A stretch of DNA of 64,000 nt from an uncultured bacterium (GCA_905214625.1 CAJMMQ010000012.1:1-64000), one strand, 5' to 3'. Positions 44,249 through 54,495 are shown, counted from the stretch's first letter. Notes: a model not told the origin generated them from the letters alone. Made by a program: numbers and translations.

Positions 44249-45349
44249 ATGTCATTAAAATGTGGTATAGTAGGACTGCCTAACGTGGGCAAGTCTACGA
44301 TTTTCAACTGCCTGTCGAGCGCAAAGGCACAGGCAGCCAACTTTCCTTTTTGCACCATAGAACCTAACGTCGGCGTGATAACAGTGCCCGACGAACGCCT
44401 CACAAAGCTCGCCGAGATTGTTCATCCGGGACGCATCGTGCCCGCAACCTGCGAGATTGTGGACATTGCCGGACTTGTTAAGGGTGCCAGCAAGGGCGAA
44501 GGCCTGGGCAACAAGTTCCTCGGAAACATACGCGAAACCGACGCTATAATACACGTGCTGCGCTGCTTCGACGACGACAACATCACTCACGTTGACGGCA
44601 GCATCGACCCTATACGTGACAAGGAGATTATCGACACCGAGCTGCAGCTGAAGGACCTGGAGACCATTGAGAGCCGCCTGACCAAGCAGCAGAAGGTGGC
44701 TGCCGCCGGAAACAAGGAGGCAAAAATAGAAGTAGGGGTGCTCGAGGCATACAAAGAGGTGCTCGAACAGGGCAAAAACGCACGCGTGGTTGAGTTTGAG
44801 AGCAAGGAAGAGCAGGACGCAGCGCACAACCTGTTTCTGCTTACGGCTAAGCCCGTGCTGTATGTATGCAACGTAGACGAGGCATCGGCCAAGACCGGCA
44901 ACGACTACAGCCGCCGCGTTGAGGAGGTGGCAAAGGCCGAAGGCGCCGAGGTGCTCGTAATAGCAGGCAAGACAGAAGAAGACATTGCAAGCCTTGAGAC
45001 ATACGAAGACAAGCAGATGTTCCTCGACGAGCTGGGCCTTGAAGAGAGCGGCGTAAACCGCCTGATAAAGAAAGCCTATGCCCTGCTTAACCTCGAGACA
45101 TTCATCACCGCAGGCGAGATGGAGGTCAAGGCATGGACATATCACAAGGGCTGGAAGGCTCCGCAGTGTGCCGGCGTAATCCACACCGACTTCGAGAAGG
45201 GCTTTATCCGCGCCGAGGTGATAAAGTATGACGACTACATCAAATACGGCTCTGAGGCCGCCGTGCGCGAAGCCGGCAAGCTGGGCATCGAGGGCAAGGA
45301 ATATGTTGTGCAGGACGGCGACATCATGCACTTCAGGTTTAATGTATAA
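44249..45349 (+). CDS. ychF: Ribosome-associated ATPase YchF
   Basis: 366 residues. G1 motif [29 protein letters not shown] and CNVDE (G4 NxxE instead of NKxD, explaining ATP preference), and C-terminal TGS domain ([17 protein letters not shown]...HTDFEKGF). It is an Obg-family ATPase that binds ribosomes and modulates stress responses. Full length, with promoter adjacent. Confidence 0.96.
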   Translation: MSLKCGIVGLPNVGKSTIFNCLSSAKAQAANFPFCTIEPNVGVITVPDERLTKLAEIVHPGRIVPATCEIVDIAGLVKGASKGEGLGNKFLGNIRETDAIIHVLRCFDDDNITHVDGSIDPIRDKEIIDTELQLKDLETIESRLTKQQKVAAAGNKEAKIEVGVLEAYKEVLEQGKNARVVEFESKEEQDAAHNLFLLTAKPVLYVCNVDEASAKTGNDYSRRVEEVAKAEGAEVLVIAGKTEEDIASLETYEDKQMFLDELGLEESGVNRLIKKAYALLNLETFITAGEMEVKAWTYHKGWKAPQCAGVIHTDFEKGFIRAEVIKYDDYIKYGSEAAVREAGKLGIEGKEYVVQDGDIMHFRFNV

Positions 45350-45375
45350 ATTTTAAGAGCAAAAGAGGCTTGAAA

Positions 45376-45441
45376 GAGTAGTTAAAGGAGTTAAAGCAGT
45401 TACCGCTCCCTGTGGTCGCTCAGGAGTTAAAGTCAAATGCC
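45376..45441 (-). repeat. 9-nt TTAACT-type repeat with hairpin, left arm
   Basis: GTAGTTAAAGGAGTTAAAGC, a degenerate hairpin (GCTCCC...GGTCGC) and AGGAGTTAAAGTCAAATGCC. It begins 27 bp after ychF. Confidence 0.75.
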
Positions 45442-45498
45442 TTTAAACCTGCGCACCATAAGAACATTAACTGCATAGGCTCTGCTCAACAGGCAAGG

Positions 45499-45560
45499 CT
45501 AATGACTTTAACTACCAGCAGGCCCAAGCCTGCGATAACTCCTTTAACTACTCTAACTAC
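45499..45560 (+). repeat. 9-nt TTAACT-type repeat with hairpin, right arm
   Basis: CTAATGACTTTAACTACC, hairpin GCAGGC-CCAA-GCCTGC, GATAACTCCTTTAACTACT. Spacer from the left arm is ~57 bp. It ends 17 bp before lgt. Confidence 0.8.
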
Positions 45561-45576
45561 ATAAATATTATCTATC

Positions 45577-46428
45577 ATGATTTCCAACCTACTCTACATC
45601 CTGTGGAATCCCAATCTGGTGGCTTTTCACATCGGAAGTTTCTCCATACGCTGGTACTCGCTGTGCTGGCTCATAGGTCTTGCGGCTGCGTACTTCATAG
45701 TAAAACGGCTATACAAGGAGCAGAAGATAAAGCCGGAGCTGTTCGACCCGCTGTTCATCTACTGCTTCGTGGGCATACTGATAGGCGCCCGACTGGGCCA
45801 TTGCCTGTTCTATGAGCCGAGCTACTTCCTGTCGAGCGGCAAGCACATGGTGGAGATGATACTGCCTATACACTTCATGGCCGACGGCTCGTGGAAGTTT
45901 ACCGGATACGAGGGACTGGCAAGCCACGGAGGAACAATCGGACTTATCATTGCCCTCTGGCTCTACGTGCGCCGCACAAAGGTGAACATCTGGCGAGTGC
46001 TCGACAACGTGGCTATAGCAACACCTCTAACGGCATGCTGCATACGACTGGGCAACCTGATGAACTCTGAGATAATAGGCAAGGCAACCGACGTGCCTTG
46101 GGCGTTCATCTTTGAGCGTGTGGACATGATTCCGCGCCACCCGGGACAGCTCTACGAAGCCATAGCCTACGCCATTTTCTTCGTCATAGGCTGGTATTTC
46201 TACCGCAAAAAGCCGCAGCGCGTGGGCACGGGATTCTTCTTCGGACTCTGCATAACGCTCATCTTCACGGCACGATTCTTCATAGAGTTCACCAAGGACA
46301 TACAGGAAGACTTCGAGGCATCGATGCTGCTCAACATGGGCCAGCTGCTCAGCATCCCGTTCGTAATCGTCGGACTGCTCTGCATGAAGGGCGGAAAATG
46401 GATGCAGAAACTGGGCATTGAGAAGTAA
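45577..46428 (+). CDS. lgt: Prolipoprotein diacylglyceryl transferase
   Basis: 283 residues, about seven membrane spans. [25 protein letters not shown] and RHPGQLYEA carry the conserved residues of Lgt (His and Arg in the phosphatidylglycerol site). It attaches diacylglycerol to lipobox cysteines, such as that of the lipoprotein at 58318. A 25-bp-stem hairpin follows. Confidence 0.95.
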   Translation: MISNLLYILWNPNLVAFHIGSFSIRWYSLCWLIGLAAAYFIVKRLYKEQKIKPELFDPLFIYCFVGILIGARLGHCLFYEPSYFLSSGKHMVEMILPIHFMADGSWKFTGYEGLASHGGTIGLIIALWLYVRRTKVNIWRVLDNVAIATPLTACCIRLGNLMNSEIIGKATDVPWAFIFERVDMIPRHPGQLYEAIAYAIFFVIGWYFYRKKPQRVGTGFFFGLCITLIFTARFFIEFTKDIQEDFEASMLLNMGQLLSIPFVIVGLLCMKGGKWMQKLGIEK

Positions 46429-46451
46429 AAATACTGAATACAGGGATATCT

Positions 46452-46510
46452 AAAAACCGGAAAAATAGGGAAATTTTGCGTAAATTTCCTTATTTTTCCG
46501 GTTTTTTCTT
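46452..46510 (+). terminator. Long-stem hairpin after lgt, left of fic
   Basis: 25-bp arms (46452-46476, 46482-46506), loop TGCGT, one G-U pair, then TTTTTTCTT. The inner 22 bp and the loop recur almost unchanged at 47949-47997 on the far side of fic. Confidence 0.85.
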
Positions 46511-46532
46511 GGTTTATCAAACTATTTTTCAC

Positions 46533-46540
46533 TATCTTTG
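46533..46540 (+). promoter_or_regulatory. Bacteroidetes -7 box (TATCTTTG) for fic
   Basis: 105 bp upstream of the ATG at 46645. Confidence 0.55.
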
Positions 46541-46644
46541 CCTTGCGGACATAAGATGCTTGCCGGCAAGGACAATCTAAAAAACTTTGTTTTACGATTG
46601 CTTTCGTATCCGCCTCTCATTGTATCACAGCATATAATCCAAAT

Positions 46645-47946
46645 ATGATTGAACATACGCCCAAACCCGAACAAAAGCATTTCCAAGAAGCCGTAAAACT
46701 GCTTTACAACCCGGAAATATCGCAGCTGATGAAGAAAATAAACAGCGAATATTACTACTGGGACAAGGTGAAATATGTCGCTCCGTCAGGGATTGACCCT
46801 GCTGTGCTGTGGCAAGCCGTGAAGCTTCAGCGCATGATGAACGCCAAGAGCGTAACGTTCGGCAAATATAACTTTCATTTCACCATAACGGAGCAGATGC
46901 TGGCCCTGCTGCACGAGTTTGACATGAACATAGGCGGCAGCCTCGGAACTAAAAGCCTGATACCAGAAAACGACAAGAGTTTTTACCTTGTAAGCTCGAT
47001 AATGGAAGAAGCCATAGCCTCGAGCCAGATGGAAGGAGCCTCGACAACGCGCAAGGTGGCCAAGGAGATGCTGCGCAAGAAGCTGAAGCCGAGAGATAAA
47101 AGCCAGTGGATGATTGCCAACAACTACGCCACGATACGCTATCTCTCAGAACACAGACAGGACGAATTTTCGGTGGAAAAACTGCTTGAGATACATAAAT
47201 ACATATCTTCAGAAACTCTTGACAACAAAAACGATGAAGGGAACATACGCCAGACAGATGACATTGTTGTGATGAACGGCATCACAGGCGACATAGCCCA
47301 CACACCGCCGCCTCACGAAGAAACACGCCAACTGCTTGAAGAGCTGTGCTCGTTCGCCAACAACGACGTCCCCGACAGCTTTATCCATCCGATAATAAAG
47401 GGCATTATCATACACTTCATGCTTGCCTTCATACATCCCTTTGTCGACGGCAACGGGCGCACGGCGCGCTCGCTGGTCTACTGGTACATGATGAAAAAGG
47501 GCTACTGGCTCACCGAATACCTGTCAATATCAAGGATTATCTACACCAACAAGGCAAAATACGAAAGGGCATTCCTGTATACAGAAAACGACGATAACGA
47601 CCTGTCTTACTTCATACAGTTCAACCTCGTGACGATGAAAAAGGCGTATGAGGAACTTAAACGATACCTGCAACGCAAAATCAGCGAACGCGACAGCATA
47701 CTGATGTTCAAAGGCGTAAGGGGAATTAACCAGCGGCAGGCGCACATACTGAAAGTAATAGCCGAAAAAGGAAACGAGATACTTACTGTGAAAGAGGTGG
47801 CAACACGCTTCAACATAACAGGACATACGGCTCGCACCGACTTGCAGGGACTTGTAAGACAAGGCTTTATGGCCGAAATGCCGCTCGACAACAAAACCAT
47901 GGGATATATCAAAGCCGACGGTTTTGAAGACAAACTAAAACAATAA
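46645..47946 (+). CDS. Fic-family AMPylase with winged-helix C-terminus
   Basis: 433 residues. An N-terminal helical domain contains ASSQMEGAS, matching the inhibitory (S/T)xxxE(G/N) motif in the N-terminal position, so this is a self-inhibited class II Fic. The catalytic loop is HPFVDGNGRTAR (~264). The C-terminus has a winged helix (EILTVKEVATRFNITGHTARTDLQ), suggesting DNA binding. Fic enzymes usually transfer AMP to a hydroxyl on a target protein; targets here are unknown. It is bracketed by near-identical hairpins and has its own promoter, so it may be a transferable unit (inference). Confidence 0.9.
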   Translation: MIEHTPKPEQKHFQEAVKLLYNPEISQLMKKINSEYYYWDKVKYVAPSGIDPAVLWQAVKLQRMMNAKSVTFGKYNFHFTITEQMLALLHEFDMNIGGSLGTKSLIPENDKSFYLVSSIMEEAIASSQMEGASTTRKVAKEMLRKKLKPRDKSQWMIANNYATIRYLSEHRQDEFSVEKLLEIHKYISSETLDNKNDEGNIRQTDDIVVMNGITGDIAHTPPPHEETRQLLEELCSFANNDVPDSFIHPIIKGIIIHFMLAFIHPFVDGNGRTARSLVYWYMMKKGYWLTEYLSISRIIYTNKAKYERAFLYTENDDNDLSYFIQFNLVTMKKAYEELKRYLQRKISERDSILMFKGVRGINQRQAHILKVIAEKGNEILTVKEVATRFNITGHTARTDLQGLVRQGFMAEMPLDNKTMGYIKADGFEDKLKQ

Positions 47947-47948
47947 AC

Positions 47949-47997
47949 AAACGGAAAAATAGGGAAACTTTGCGTAAATTTCCTTATTTTTCCGTTT
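47949..47997. terminator. Long-stem hairpin right of fic, convergent with GNAT gene
   Basis: 22-bp arms (47949-47970, 47976-47997) around TGCGT, with two mismatched or wobble positions. Near copy of 46452-46506. Probably a bidirectional terminator. Confidence 0.8.
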
Positions 47998-48035
47998 CTA
48001 TTCCACAATATAACCTGTCATTTGCCACGCATATA

Positions 48036-48518
48036 TCATAGCTTCAGCTCAAAATCCACCACGTCGAGCCAGCGCCCGAGCTTGTAGCCTACATCGTGAA
48101 AATGCGACGCCTGACTGAAGCCCAGCTTGCGGTGAAGCTCTATGCTCGCCTCGTTGCAGCCCGTTATGCAGGCTATCAGCACCTTGTATCCGCGCCGGCG
48201 GCACTCGTCTATCAGGCGGCGCATAAGGGCAGTGCCGAGGCCGCGGTGAATGAATTCGGGCGACAGATAAATCGTTGTCTCATAAGTGTTACAGTAGGCT
48301 GCGCGCTCTTTCCACGGATGAGCGTAGCATATTCCTGCCACGCGGCCGTCTTCCTCAGCCACGAAATAAGGGCAGCTTGCCGATATGTGCCCCACCCTTT
48401 CGGCCATCTGCTCCTCGGTTAGCGTCTCGGTCTCAAAAGTCTCAACGCCCTCTACGATGTATCTGTTGTAGAGCGCGGTTATCTCCTTGATGTCTTTTTT
48501 CTCAACAAAACGTATCAT
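48036..48518 (-). CDS. GNAT acetyltransferase, phosphinothricin-acetyltransferase-like
   Basis: 160 residues. IRFVEKKDIKEITALYNRYI, then ETTIYLSPEFIHRGLGTALM (acetyl-CoA P-loop R-x-x-G-x-G) and NEASIELHRKLGFSQASHF match the Pat/MnaT subgroup. These acetylate amino groups of small molecules such as methionine sulfone or phosphinothricin. Expected activity is detoxification or amino-acid-analogue acetylation; the substrate is not known. Convergent with fic. Confidence 0.88.
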   Translation of the reverse strand: MIRFVEKKDIKEITALYNRYIVEGVETFETETLTEEQMAERVGHISASCPYFVAEEDGRVAGICYAHPWKERAAYCNTYETTIYLSPEFIHRGLGTALMRRLIDECRRRGYKVLIACITGCNEASIELHRKLGFSQASHFHDVGYKLGRWLDVVDFELKL

Positions 48519-48533
48519 AATAAATCTGTTAAA

Positions 48534-48621
48534 ATCATGTTTGCGTCCTTTCGCCGTCTAAAAGGTATCGTTTTGCACGACGAAAGGCCACCTTTTGGAG
48601 GCCAAAACACGGCCTTTTGCA
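48534..48621 (-). repeat. 88-bp element (4 x 22 bp), reversed
   Basis: Minus-strand units begin at 48621, 48599, 48577 and 48555; the last unit is degenerate. It lies directly upstream of the GNAT gene. Confidence 0.8.
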
Positions 48622-48759
48622 ATTCACTGAAACACAACCGGTTACGCATGCTGCCACGGTGCGTCTGCCTCTACCCTAAAACCGCAAGCCGGTGAGGCAT
48701 GCTGCCACGGCATTACCGGCCTTGGCGTGCCCCTGCATAAAATGGCCGCAGCCACGAGA

Positions 48760-50097
48760 TCAGTCCCCGACCGCTTCAGTATCGGCAGCTTTCATGCCGG
48801 CTTTGGCGTTGGAATACATGCGCACAATGATGTCGCACGCCTGCTCAAGCGTCATCGAGCCTGTGTTAATCATCAGGTCGTAGTTGCGCGGATCGTCCCA
48901 GCGCTGCCCCGTGTAATACTCATAGTGAGTGGCTCTGGCGCGGTTGATACGCCTTGTCTCGGCCTCGGCCTTATCGCGGCTCATGCCATACTCCGACGTA
49001 CATCGGCTTATGGCCGTGTCGCGGTCGGCATAGCAGTAGACTCTCACCACGCCCCTGCGGCCCTTCAGCACAAAGTCGGCGCAGCGCCCCACGATTACGC
49101 ACGCCTCCTTGTCGGCCAGCTGCTGCACAATCTTGCTTTCGGCAAGGAAGAGCACGTCGTCGTCCGACAGTCCCCTGCCCGCCTGTGTGCCGTAGCCCTG
49201 CGACAGTATGCATTTCAGCCAGAACGACGGTATGGTCTGCTCGTTGCGCCTTATATAGTCTTCGTCTATGCCGCTGCTCTTTGCCGCCATCTTTATGAAC
49301 TCGCGGTCGTAGAGCCTCACGCCGAGCCTCGAGGCCAGCATCTCGCCCAGCATGTGGCCTCCGCTGCCAAACTCGCGGGCTATGGTAACCACCACGTTTG
49401 CCGGCGCTGCGGCAGCCTTGCCCTCAGTCTTGGCAGAGTAGCCCAGCACGCCGTTGAGCACACGGCAGAACGGTGTGAGGAAGTGAACTATCGGCCCCAC
49501 GAGCAGCGCCGCTGCCACCGTGCCCTCGCGCACGCCGTGGATGCCGCCTATGAATATCATAGAGAACGCACAGGCAAGTATTACGTTGCCCACGTCGAAG
49601 CCCAGTTTAACGTAGCCGAAGTCGCCGCCTATGCGCCTTGCCAGCACCCTGACGAAAAACTCGCCGGCCACCATGGCCACGTCGGCCTTAACCTCGAGCG
49701 TTATGCCGCACGCCAGAATGACGCATCCGGCGAGCATGCTGAGCAGCTGCATGGGATAGGCCTCGGGATGAAGCCACGACAGCGACGCCATTGATATGTC
49801 GATAAACGTGCCGAAACACAGCGTGACGGGTATCTGTATTAGATACATGCGGAGGTCGGCGCGCAGCTGTGAGCGGCTCATCATGAGCGGCTCTGTGGCC
49901 ACAAAAAGAAGGTTTACGATGATGGTCCACTGCCCCATGGTCAGGGGCGTGAACATGCTCAGCACGTAGTTTACGCTCGTTATGGGCGACGTGCCAAGCA
50001 GAGCCTTGGTGATGAAGGCTATGCCGTAGGCGTTAATAAACATCGAAATAACAAAAAGAATGTAACGCCTTGTTAGAAATATTGTCTTTTTCTGCAT
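48760..50097 (-). CDS. YczE/YitT-like membrane protein fused to a cytidylate-kinase-like domain
   Basis: 445 residues. Residues 1-~225 form about five or six membrane spans like YczE/YyaS/YitT proteins (FINAYGIAFITKALLGTSPI, then CGITLEVKADVAMVAGE). Residues ~235-430 match the Cytidylate_kin2 family: VVTIAREFGSGGHMLGEMLA (P-loop-like GSGGH), FLAESKIVQQLADKE and VIVGRCADFVL. The genuine cmk gene is a different, shorter family, so this may be a nucleotide-dependent sensor or transporter-linked kinase. The function of such fusions is unknown. No promoter was recognised. Confidence 0.8.
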   Translation of the reverse strand: MQKKTIFLTRRYILFVISMFINAYGIAFITKALLGTSPITSVNYVLSMFTPLTMGQWTIIVNLLFVATEPLMMSRSQLRADLRMYLIQIPVTLCFGTFIDISMASLSWLHPEAYPMQLLSMLAGCVILACGITLEVKADVAMVAGEFFVRVLARRIGGDFGYVKLGFDVGNVILACAFSMIFIGGIHGVREGTVAAALLVGPIVHFLTPFCRVLNGVLGYSAKTEGKAAAAPANVVVTIAREFGSGGHMLGEMLASRLGVRLYDREFIKMAAKSSGIDEDYIRRNEQTIPSFWLKCILSQGYGTQAGRGLSDDDVLFLAESKIVQQLADKEACVIVGRCADFVLKGRRGVVRVYCYADRDTAISRCTSEYGMSRDKAEAETRRINRARATHYEYYTGQRWDDPRNYDLMINTGSMTLEQACDIIVRMYSNAKAGMKAADTEAVGD

Positions 50098-50540
50098 AAT
50101 ATTTTGACTTGAAAAACAAATCTGTTATAATGGAGAATTGAGAATGGAGAATGGATAATTATGATTTGACTTGAGGGGTATGTTGACGCCGGATGTTGAG
50201 CGTGCTGCCGGTGTGGCAGGTCTTATGCTGCCGATGTGATTCTTCTTTTACGGATGTTGTGATATCCCCTGCAACTATTCTGTTCTCCTTTCTGATTATG
50301 CTATCCTTTCTTTTGTTTTATTCTCCACGGAGAAATGTTCTCCTTTGTATTGTATTCTGATTTAAATCACGGCGCAGAACTTATTATCAGTGTGCGTATA
50401 TGTTGATGGCTTACGACATTCATTCATGCCGACGGCCATAGAATTAAAATATCCGGGAGGGCGCCATGCGGTGCCTTGTCTGTTAATTTTCTGCCCATAC
50501 GACAGCGCGCGGCGCGCTATTAAGGCAGCCCCGCCCTGCC
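50098..50540. other. 443-bp gap without a recognised gene
   Basis: AT-rich, with a short GAGAATTGAGAATGGAGAAT tract near 50133 and a GCGCGCGGCGCGC palindrome near 50505. No coding, RNA or promoter signal was recognised. Confidence 0.4.
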
Positions 50541-53168
50541 CTATTTGCCTGTAACTATGCGCTTAATGTCGTTCAGTTTGTTGAGCGCCTCCACGGGCGT
50601 AAGGTTGTTGATGTCGAGGCCGAGAATCTCGTCGCGCACCTGGCACAGCACCGGGTCGTCGAGCTGGAAGAAGCTCAATTGCATGCCTCCGCGGCTCATG
50701 TTTATCTTCTCTGCCGAAGGCTTGCCCACTCCGCCCACCTGCGCGTTGTCGGCCTCAAGCTCCTTCAGTATGGTCTCTGCCCTCTTCACGATGCTCTTTG
50801 GCATGCCGGCTATCTGCGCCACGTGTATACCGAACGAGTGCTCAGAGCCGCCCGGCTCGAGCTTTCTGAGGAAGATAACCTTGCCGCCCGACTCTCTTAC
50901 GCTTACGTTGAAGTTCTTTATTCGGGCAAAGTTCTTCTCCATCTCGTTGAGCTCGTGATAGTGAGTGGCAAAGAGCGTGCGCGCCTGAGCCTTTGCATGC
51001 TCGTGCAGATACTCCACAATGGCCCACGCAATGCTTATTCCGTCGTATGTGGACGTGCCTCGGCCAAGCTCGTCGAAGAGCACCAGCGAGCGCGGAGTTA
51101 CGTTGTTGAGGATGTTGGCGGCCTCGGTCATCTCCACCATGAAGGTAGACTCACCCAGCGATATGTTGTCCGACGCTCCCACACGTGTGAATATTTTGTC
51201 CACCAGACCTATTCTCGCGCTCTCTGCCGGCACGAAACATCCTATCTGGGCCAACAGTACTATCAGTGCCGTTTGGCGCAGCAGAGCCGATTTTCCGGCC
51301 ATGTTCGGACCTGTGATTATTATTATCTGCTGCTTCTTGTCGTCCAAGTATATATCATTGGGCACGTAGCTCTCGCCCACGGGCAGCTGTGTCTCTATCA
51401 CGGGGTGGCGGCCCTGACGTATGTCCAAGACCACGTTGTCGGCATCTATGTCAGGCCTTATGTAGCCGTGCTCCTCGGCCGTCTTGGCAAACGAGAGCAG
51501 ACAGTCGAGCCTGGCTATTAGCGATGCGTCGGTCTGTATGGCCGGTATGTATTCCTGCATTGACAGCACCAGCTCGGAGAACAGCTTGCTCTCGAGCTGC
51601 AGAATCTTGTCTTCCGCGCCCAGAATCTTCTCCTCATACTCCTTCAGCTCCTGCGTGATATACCGCTCTGCGTTGGCCAGCGTCTGCTTTCTCACCCACT
51701 CTGCCGGCACCTTGTCCTTGTAGATGTTGCGCACCTCGAGGTAGTAGCCGAACACGTTGTTGTATCCTATCTTCAGCGAAGATATGCCCGTCAGCTCGGT
51801 TTCGCGCTCCTGTATCTTCAGCAGATAGTCCTTGCCGCTGTAGGCAATGTCGCGCAGCTCGTCGAGCTCGCTGCTCACGCCGTTCTTTATCACGCCTCCC
51901 TTGCTCACGAGCTGCGGCGAGTCGTCGTTGACCTCGCGCTCAATGCGGTCGCGCAGGCCCTCGCACAGCCCCATCTGGTCGCCTATGCGGCGCAGCACAG
52001 CGTTGTCTGCCTCCAGGCATGCACGCCTTACGGGCACCAAAGCCTGCAGGGCCGTCTTGAGCTGCACCACCTCGCGCGGCGACACACGCCCCACGGCCAC
52101 CTTCGATATGATGCGCTCCAGGTCGCCTATGCAGTGGAGCTGACTGTCGAGAAGTTCCTTAAATTCGGGATGACGGAAGAAATATTCAACCACGTCGAGC
52201 CTGTCCTCTATCACACGTGCGTCCCTCAGCGGAAACACCACCCAGCGTTTCAGCATGCGCGCGCCCATCGGCGACACGGTGCGGTCTATCACGTCGAGCA
52301 GCGACGAGCCGTCGTCCTGCATTGGCTGCAGCAGCTCCAGGGAGCGTATGGTAAACTTGTCGAGCCTTACGTAGCGTTCTTCCTCAATGCGCGAGAGCGA
52401 AGTTATGTGGCCTATCTGCGTGTGCTGCGTCATTTCGAGATACTGAAGTATGGCTCCGCTGGCCACCACCCCGCTCCTGAGATGCTCCACGCCGAAGCCT
52501 TTGAGCGACTTAACGTCGAAATGCCTAAGCAGCTTCTGGTTGGCGGCCTGCTCCGTAAACACCCAGTCGTCGAGCTCGAAGGTGAAGAACTTGTTGCCGA
52601 ACCAGCGTTCAAACTCAGCCCTGCGGCCCCGCTCAAAGAGCACTTCCTTCGGCGAGAAGTTTACGAGCAGCTTCTCAACATAGTCGTAAGAGCCTTCGCC
52701 CGTAAGGAACTCGCCGGTAGATATGTCGAGAAACGCCACGCCGCATGCCGTCTTTCCGAAGTTGACGGCAGCCAGAAAGTTGTTTTCCTTGTAGTTAAGC
52801 ACGTTGTCGGTCATGGCCACTCCGGGCGTAACCAGTTCGGTTATGCCTCTCTTAACGAGCTTCTTGGTGAGCTTTGGGTCCTCCAGCTGGTCGCATATAG
52901 CCACCCTCCTGCCCGCCCTTACCAGCTTTGGCAGGTATGTGTCGAGCGCGTGATGCGGAAATCCGGCCATCTCCGTAGGGTCTTTCGAGCCTCCGTTGTT
53001 GCGCCTTGTGAGCGTTATGCCAAGTATCTTGCTTGCGTCTACGGCGTCCTGAAGGTATGTCTCATAAAAGTCTCCGCAACGAAACAGCAGCAGCGCGTCG
53101 GGGTGTTTGGCCTTCAGCGACATAAACTGTTTCATCATCGGGGTTAGTTCGTTGTCTTTCTTTGCCAT
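50541..53168 (-). CDS. mutS: DNA mismatch repair ATPase MutS
   Basis: 875 residues. The mismatch-reading Phe-x-Glu is in GDFYETY (~residue 34). MutS domains I-V are complete, with Walker [14 protein letters not shown], Walker [14 protein letters not shown] and a DNA-clamp region. It recognises mispairs and recruits MutL. Full length. Its -7 box lies 67 bp upstream. Confidence 0.97.
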   Translation of the reverse strand: MAKKDNELTPMMKQFMSLKAKHPDALLLFRCGDFYETYLQDAVDASKILGITLTRRNNGGSKDPTEMAGFPHHALDTYLPKLVRAGRRVAICDQLEDPKLTKKLVKRGITELVTPGVAMTDNVLNYKENNFLAAVNFGKTACGVAFLDISTGEFLTGEGSYDYVEKLLVNFSPKEVLFERGRRAEFERWFGNKFFTFELDDWVFTEQAANQKLLRHFDVKSLKGFGVEHLRSGVVASGAILQYLEMTQHTQIGHITSLSRIEEERYVRLDKFTIRSLELLQPMQDDGSSLLDVIDRTVSPMGARMLKRWVVFPLRDARVIEDRLDVVEYFFRHPEFKELLDSQLHCIGDLERIISKVAVGRVSPREVVQLKTALQALVPVRRACLEADNAVLRRIGDQMGLCEGLRDRIEREVNDDSPQLVSKGGVIKNGVSSELDELRDIAYSGKDYLLKIQERETELTGISSLKIGYNNVFGYYLEVRNIYKDKVPAEWVRKQTLANAERYITQELKEYEEKILGAEDKILQLESKLFSELVLSMQEYIPAIQTDASLIARLDCLLSFAKTAEEHGYIRPDIDADNVVLDIRQGRHPVIETQLPVGESYVPNDIYLDDKKQQIIIITGPNMAGKSALLRQTALIVLLAQIGCFVPAESARIGLVDKIFTRVGASDNISLGESTFMVEMTEAANILNNVTPRSLVLFDELGRGTSTYDGISIAWAIVEYLHEHAKAQARTLFATHYHELNEMEKNFARIKNFNVSVRESGGKVIFLRKLEPGGSEHSFGIHVAQIAGMPKSIVKRAETILKELEADNAQVGGVGKPSAEKINMSRGGMQLSFFQLDDPVLCQVRDEILGLDINNLTPVEALNKLNDIKRIVTGK

Positions 53169-53234
53169 GATCTGTTGTGGGTTGCCTGTATGTTTTGGTC
53201 TGTAAGTCAGGCACTATGGGTTATTTTCAAGCTG

Positions 53235-53242
53235 CAAACTTA
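53235..53242 (-). promoter_or_regulatory. Bacteroidetes -7 box (TAAGTTTG) for mutS
   Basis: CAAACTTA on the + strand, 67 bp upstream of the start codon. Confidence 0.5.
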
Positions 53243-53286
53243 CTAATTTTTTTCCAATTTCAGACTGCCTGAAAAGGAAAAACAGC

Positions 53287-53352
53287 TGAAAACCGGAAAT
53301 TGGAAGACAATTAAGCGGCTATTCTTAATTTCTTCCAATTCCCGGTTTTCAA
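53287..53352 (-). terminator. Long inverted repeat / terminator of the secreted-protein gene
   Basis: Arms near 53285-53315 and 53323-53353 (TGAAAACCGG...TTCTTCCAATT-type), ~27 paired bases with few mismatches; on the minus strand it is followed by TTTTTCCTTTT. Confidence 0.7.
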
Positions 53353-53385
53353 ATCCCAATTCTCAATTTATAAAAGAGTTTATTG

Positions 53386-54222
53386 TCATCGTTTTCCGCC
53401 GAAATTCTTGGTCGGAGTAGATTTCTGCGTTGTGTTCACCTTGCCCGATGTTATTGTCGCGGGCTTGCTTCCGGTGCTTCTTACGGGCTTTGTACCGCTG
53501 AACGAGCCTGTGGTCTTGCCCGTGTTCTTGTTGGATGTGCCCGTACCTCTCGACGGCTTGCTTGTCGTGGGCTTATTTGTCGTGGCCGAAGGCTTCTTGG
53601 CTGTTGTAGGCTTGCCGTGCGACGTTGTGCCCGTGGCCGGTTTTTTCGTAGTGACCGCATGACCCGAATTTGTCGGTTTAGAGGGCTTCGGGGTTGTGGT
53701 CACGCTGTGGCCCGAGTGGTTTGTGGTGCCCGTCCTTACCGGTGTCAGCTTATGCGCGCTGCTGTATGTGCGGCCCTTATACCAGCTCTTGCCCCCGTTG
53801 CTGCGCCAGCTGTGGCCTCCGCGGTAGGTGGTGTAGACCGACGGGCGACTGTAATAATAGTAAGAGCGGTCGGTGTAGCGCGTGTATATGCTGTATCTGA
53901 AGCCCGAACTCCAGTAGACCGGACGGTAGAAATATGTCCTGGATATGTACATGTTATACTGTGCCGCGGTGAGCACATAGCTCAGGTCGAGATTGCGGCG
54001 CGTCCAGCACGTGGAGTAGAGGTCGTCCTGATAGTTGAGCGCCATGAGATAGTCGAGGTTAATCTCATACACGGCGTCGTACTGACTCTCATAGAGTCCC
54101 AGTTCGTATGCCATCTTGTCTGTAAGGAACAGGGCCTCCTCACGGGCCTGCGAATATGTCATTGCCTGTAACGTAACCGTAGTTATCATCATTATGATGA
54201 AGGATGTAAGTAATCTTTTCAT
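53386..54222 (-). CDS. Secreted protein with Thr/Lys/Pro-rich tail, function unknown
   Basis: 278 residues. The signal peptide MKRLLTSFIIMMITTVTLQAM is followed by a helical region (YSQAREEALFLTDKMAYELG, LYESQYDAVYEINLDYL), an aromatic segment with many Tyr, and from ~residue 150 a low-complexity tail rich in Thr, Lys, Pro, Gly and Ser (GTTNHSGHSVTTTPKPSKPT-like). The tail may be disordered or glycosylated and surface exposed. No enzymatic motif was recognised. Start 54222 is preferred over ATG 54231 because it begins the signal peptide cleanly. A -7 box is 58 bp upstream. Confidence 0.65.
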   Translation of the reverse strand: MKRLLTSFIIMMITTVTLQAMTYSQAREEALFLTDKMAYELGLYESQYDAVYEINLDYLMALNYQDDLYSTCWTRRNLDLSYVLTAAQYNMYISRTYFYRPVYWSSGFRYSIYTRYTDRSYYYYSRPSVYTTYRGGHSWRSNGGKSWYKGRTYSSAHKLTPVRTGTTNHSGHSVTTTPKPSKPTNSGHAVTTKKPATGTTSHGKPTTAKKPSATTNKPTTSKPSRGTGTSNKNTGKTTGSFSGTKPVRSTGSKPATITSGKVNTTQKSTPTKNFGGKR

Positions 54223-54279
54223 AACCGTCAATTTTTAAAATGTTAGACAATCAGCAGTCTTGAACAACTGTTCTGAGAG

Positions 54280-54287
54280 CAAAGATA
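54280..54287 (-). promoter_or_regulatory. Bacteroidetes -7 box (TATCTTTG)
   Basis: CAAAGATA on the + strand, upstream of the secreted-protein gene. Confidence 0.6.
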
Positions 54288-54487
54288 GTGAAAATTGCGC
54301 TACACTGCAAGTAGTTAACCCTATTGTCGTGTCGGATTTTCCCTACAAAACGGTAGGATTTGCCCCACGCATGGCAGACAGACACGGACATGACGGCCGG
54401 AAAAGGGCAGGGCAGAGGAGGACGGAAATAAAACTTTTTTTAATGTTTTTATATCGCATTGCGAACATATTTTGCACAAAAGCGGTA

Positions 54488-54495
54488 TAATTTTG
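54488..54495 (+). promoter_or_regulatory. Bacteroidetes -7 box (TAATTTTG)
   Basis: Upstream of the RteC-like gene, giving a ~130-nt leader. The 408-bp gap 54223-54630 otherwise shows nothing. Confidence 0.55.

Noticed and set aside
46645..47946. fic as the toxin of a two-gene toxin-antitoxin pair
   Set aside because: The inhibitory motif is within the protein and no small partner gene lies up- or downstream.
48760..50097. The housekeeping cytidylate kinase
   Set aside because: The kinase half belongs to the Cytidylate_kin2 group and is attached to membrane spans; true Cmk is a ~220-residue soluble protein.
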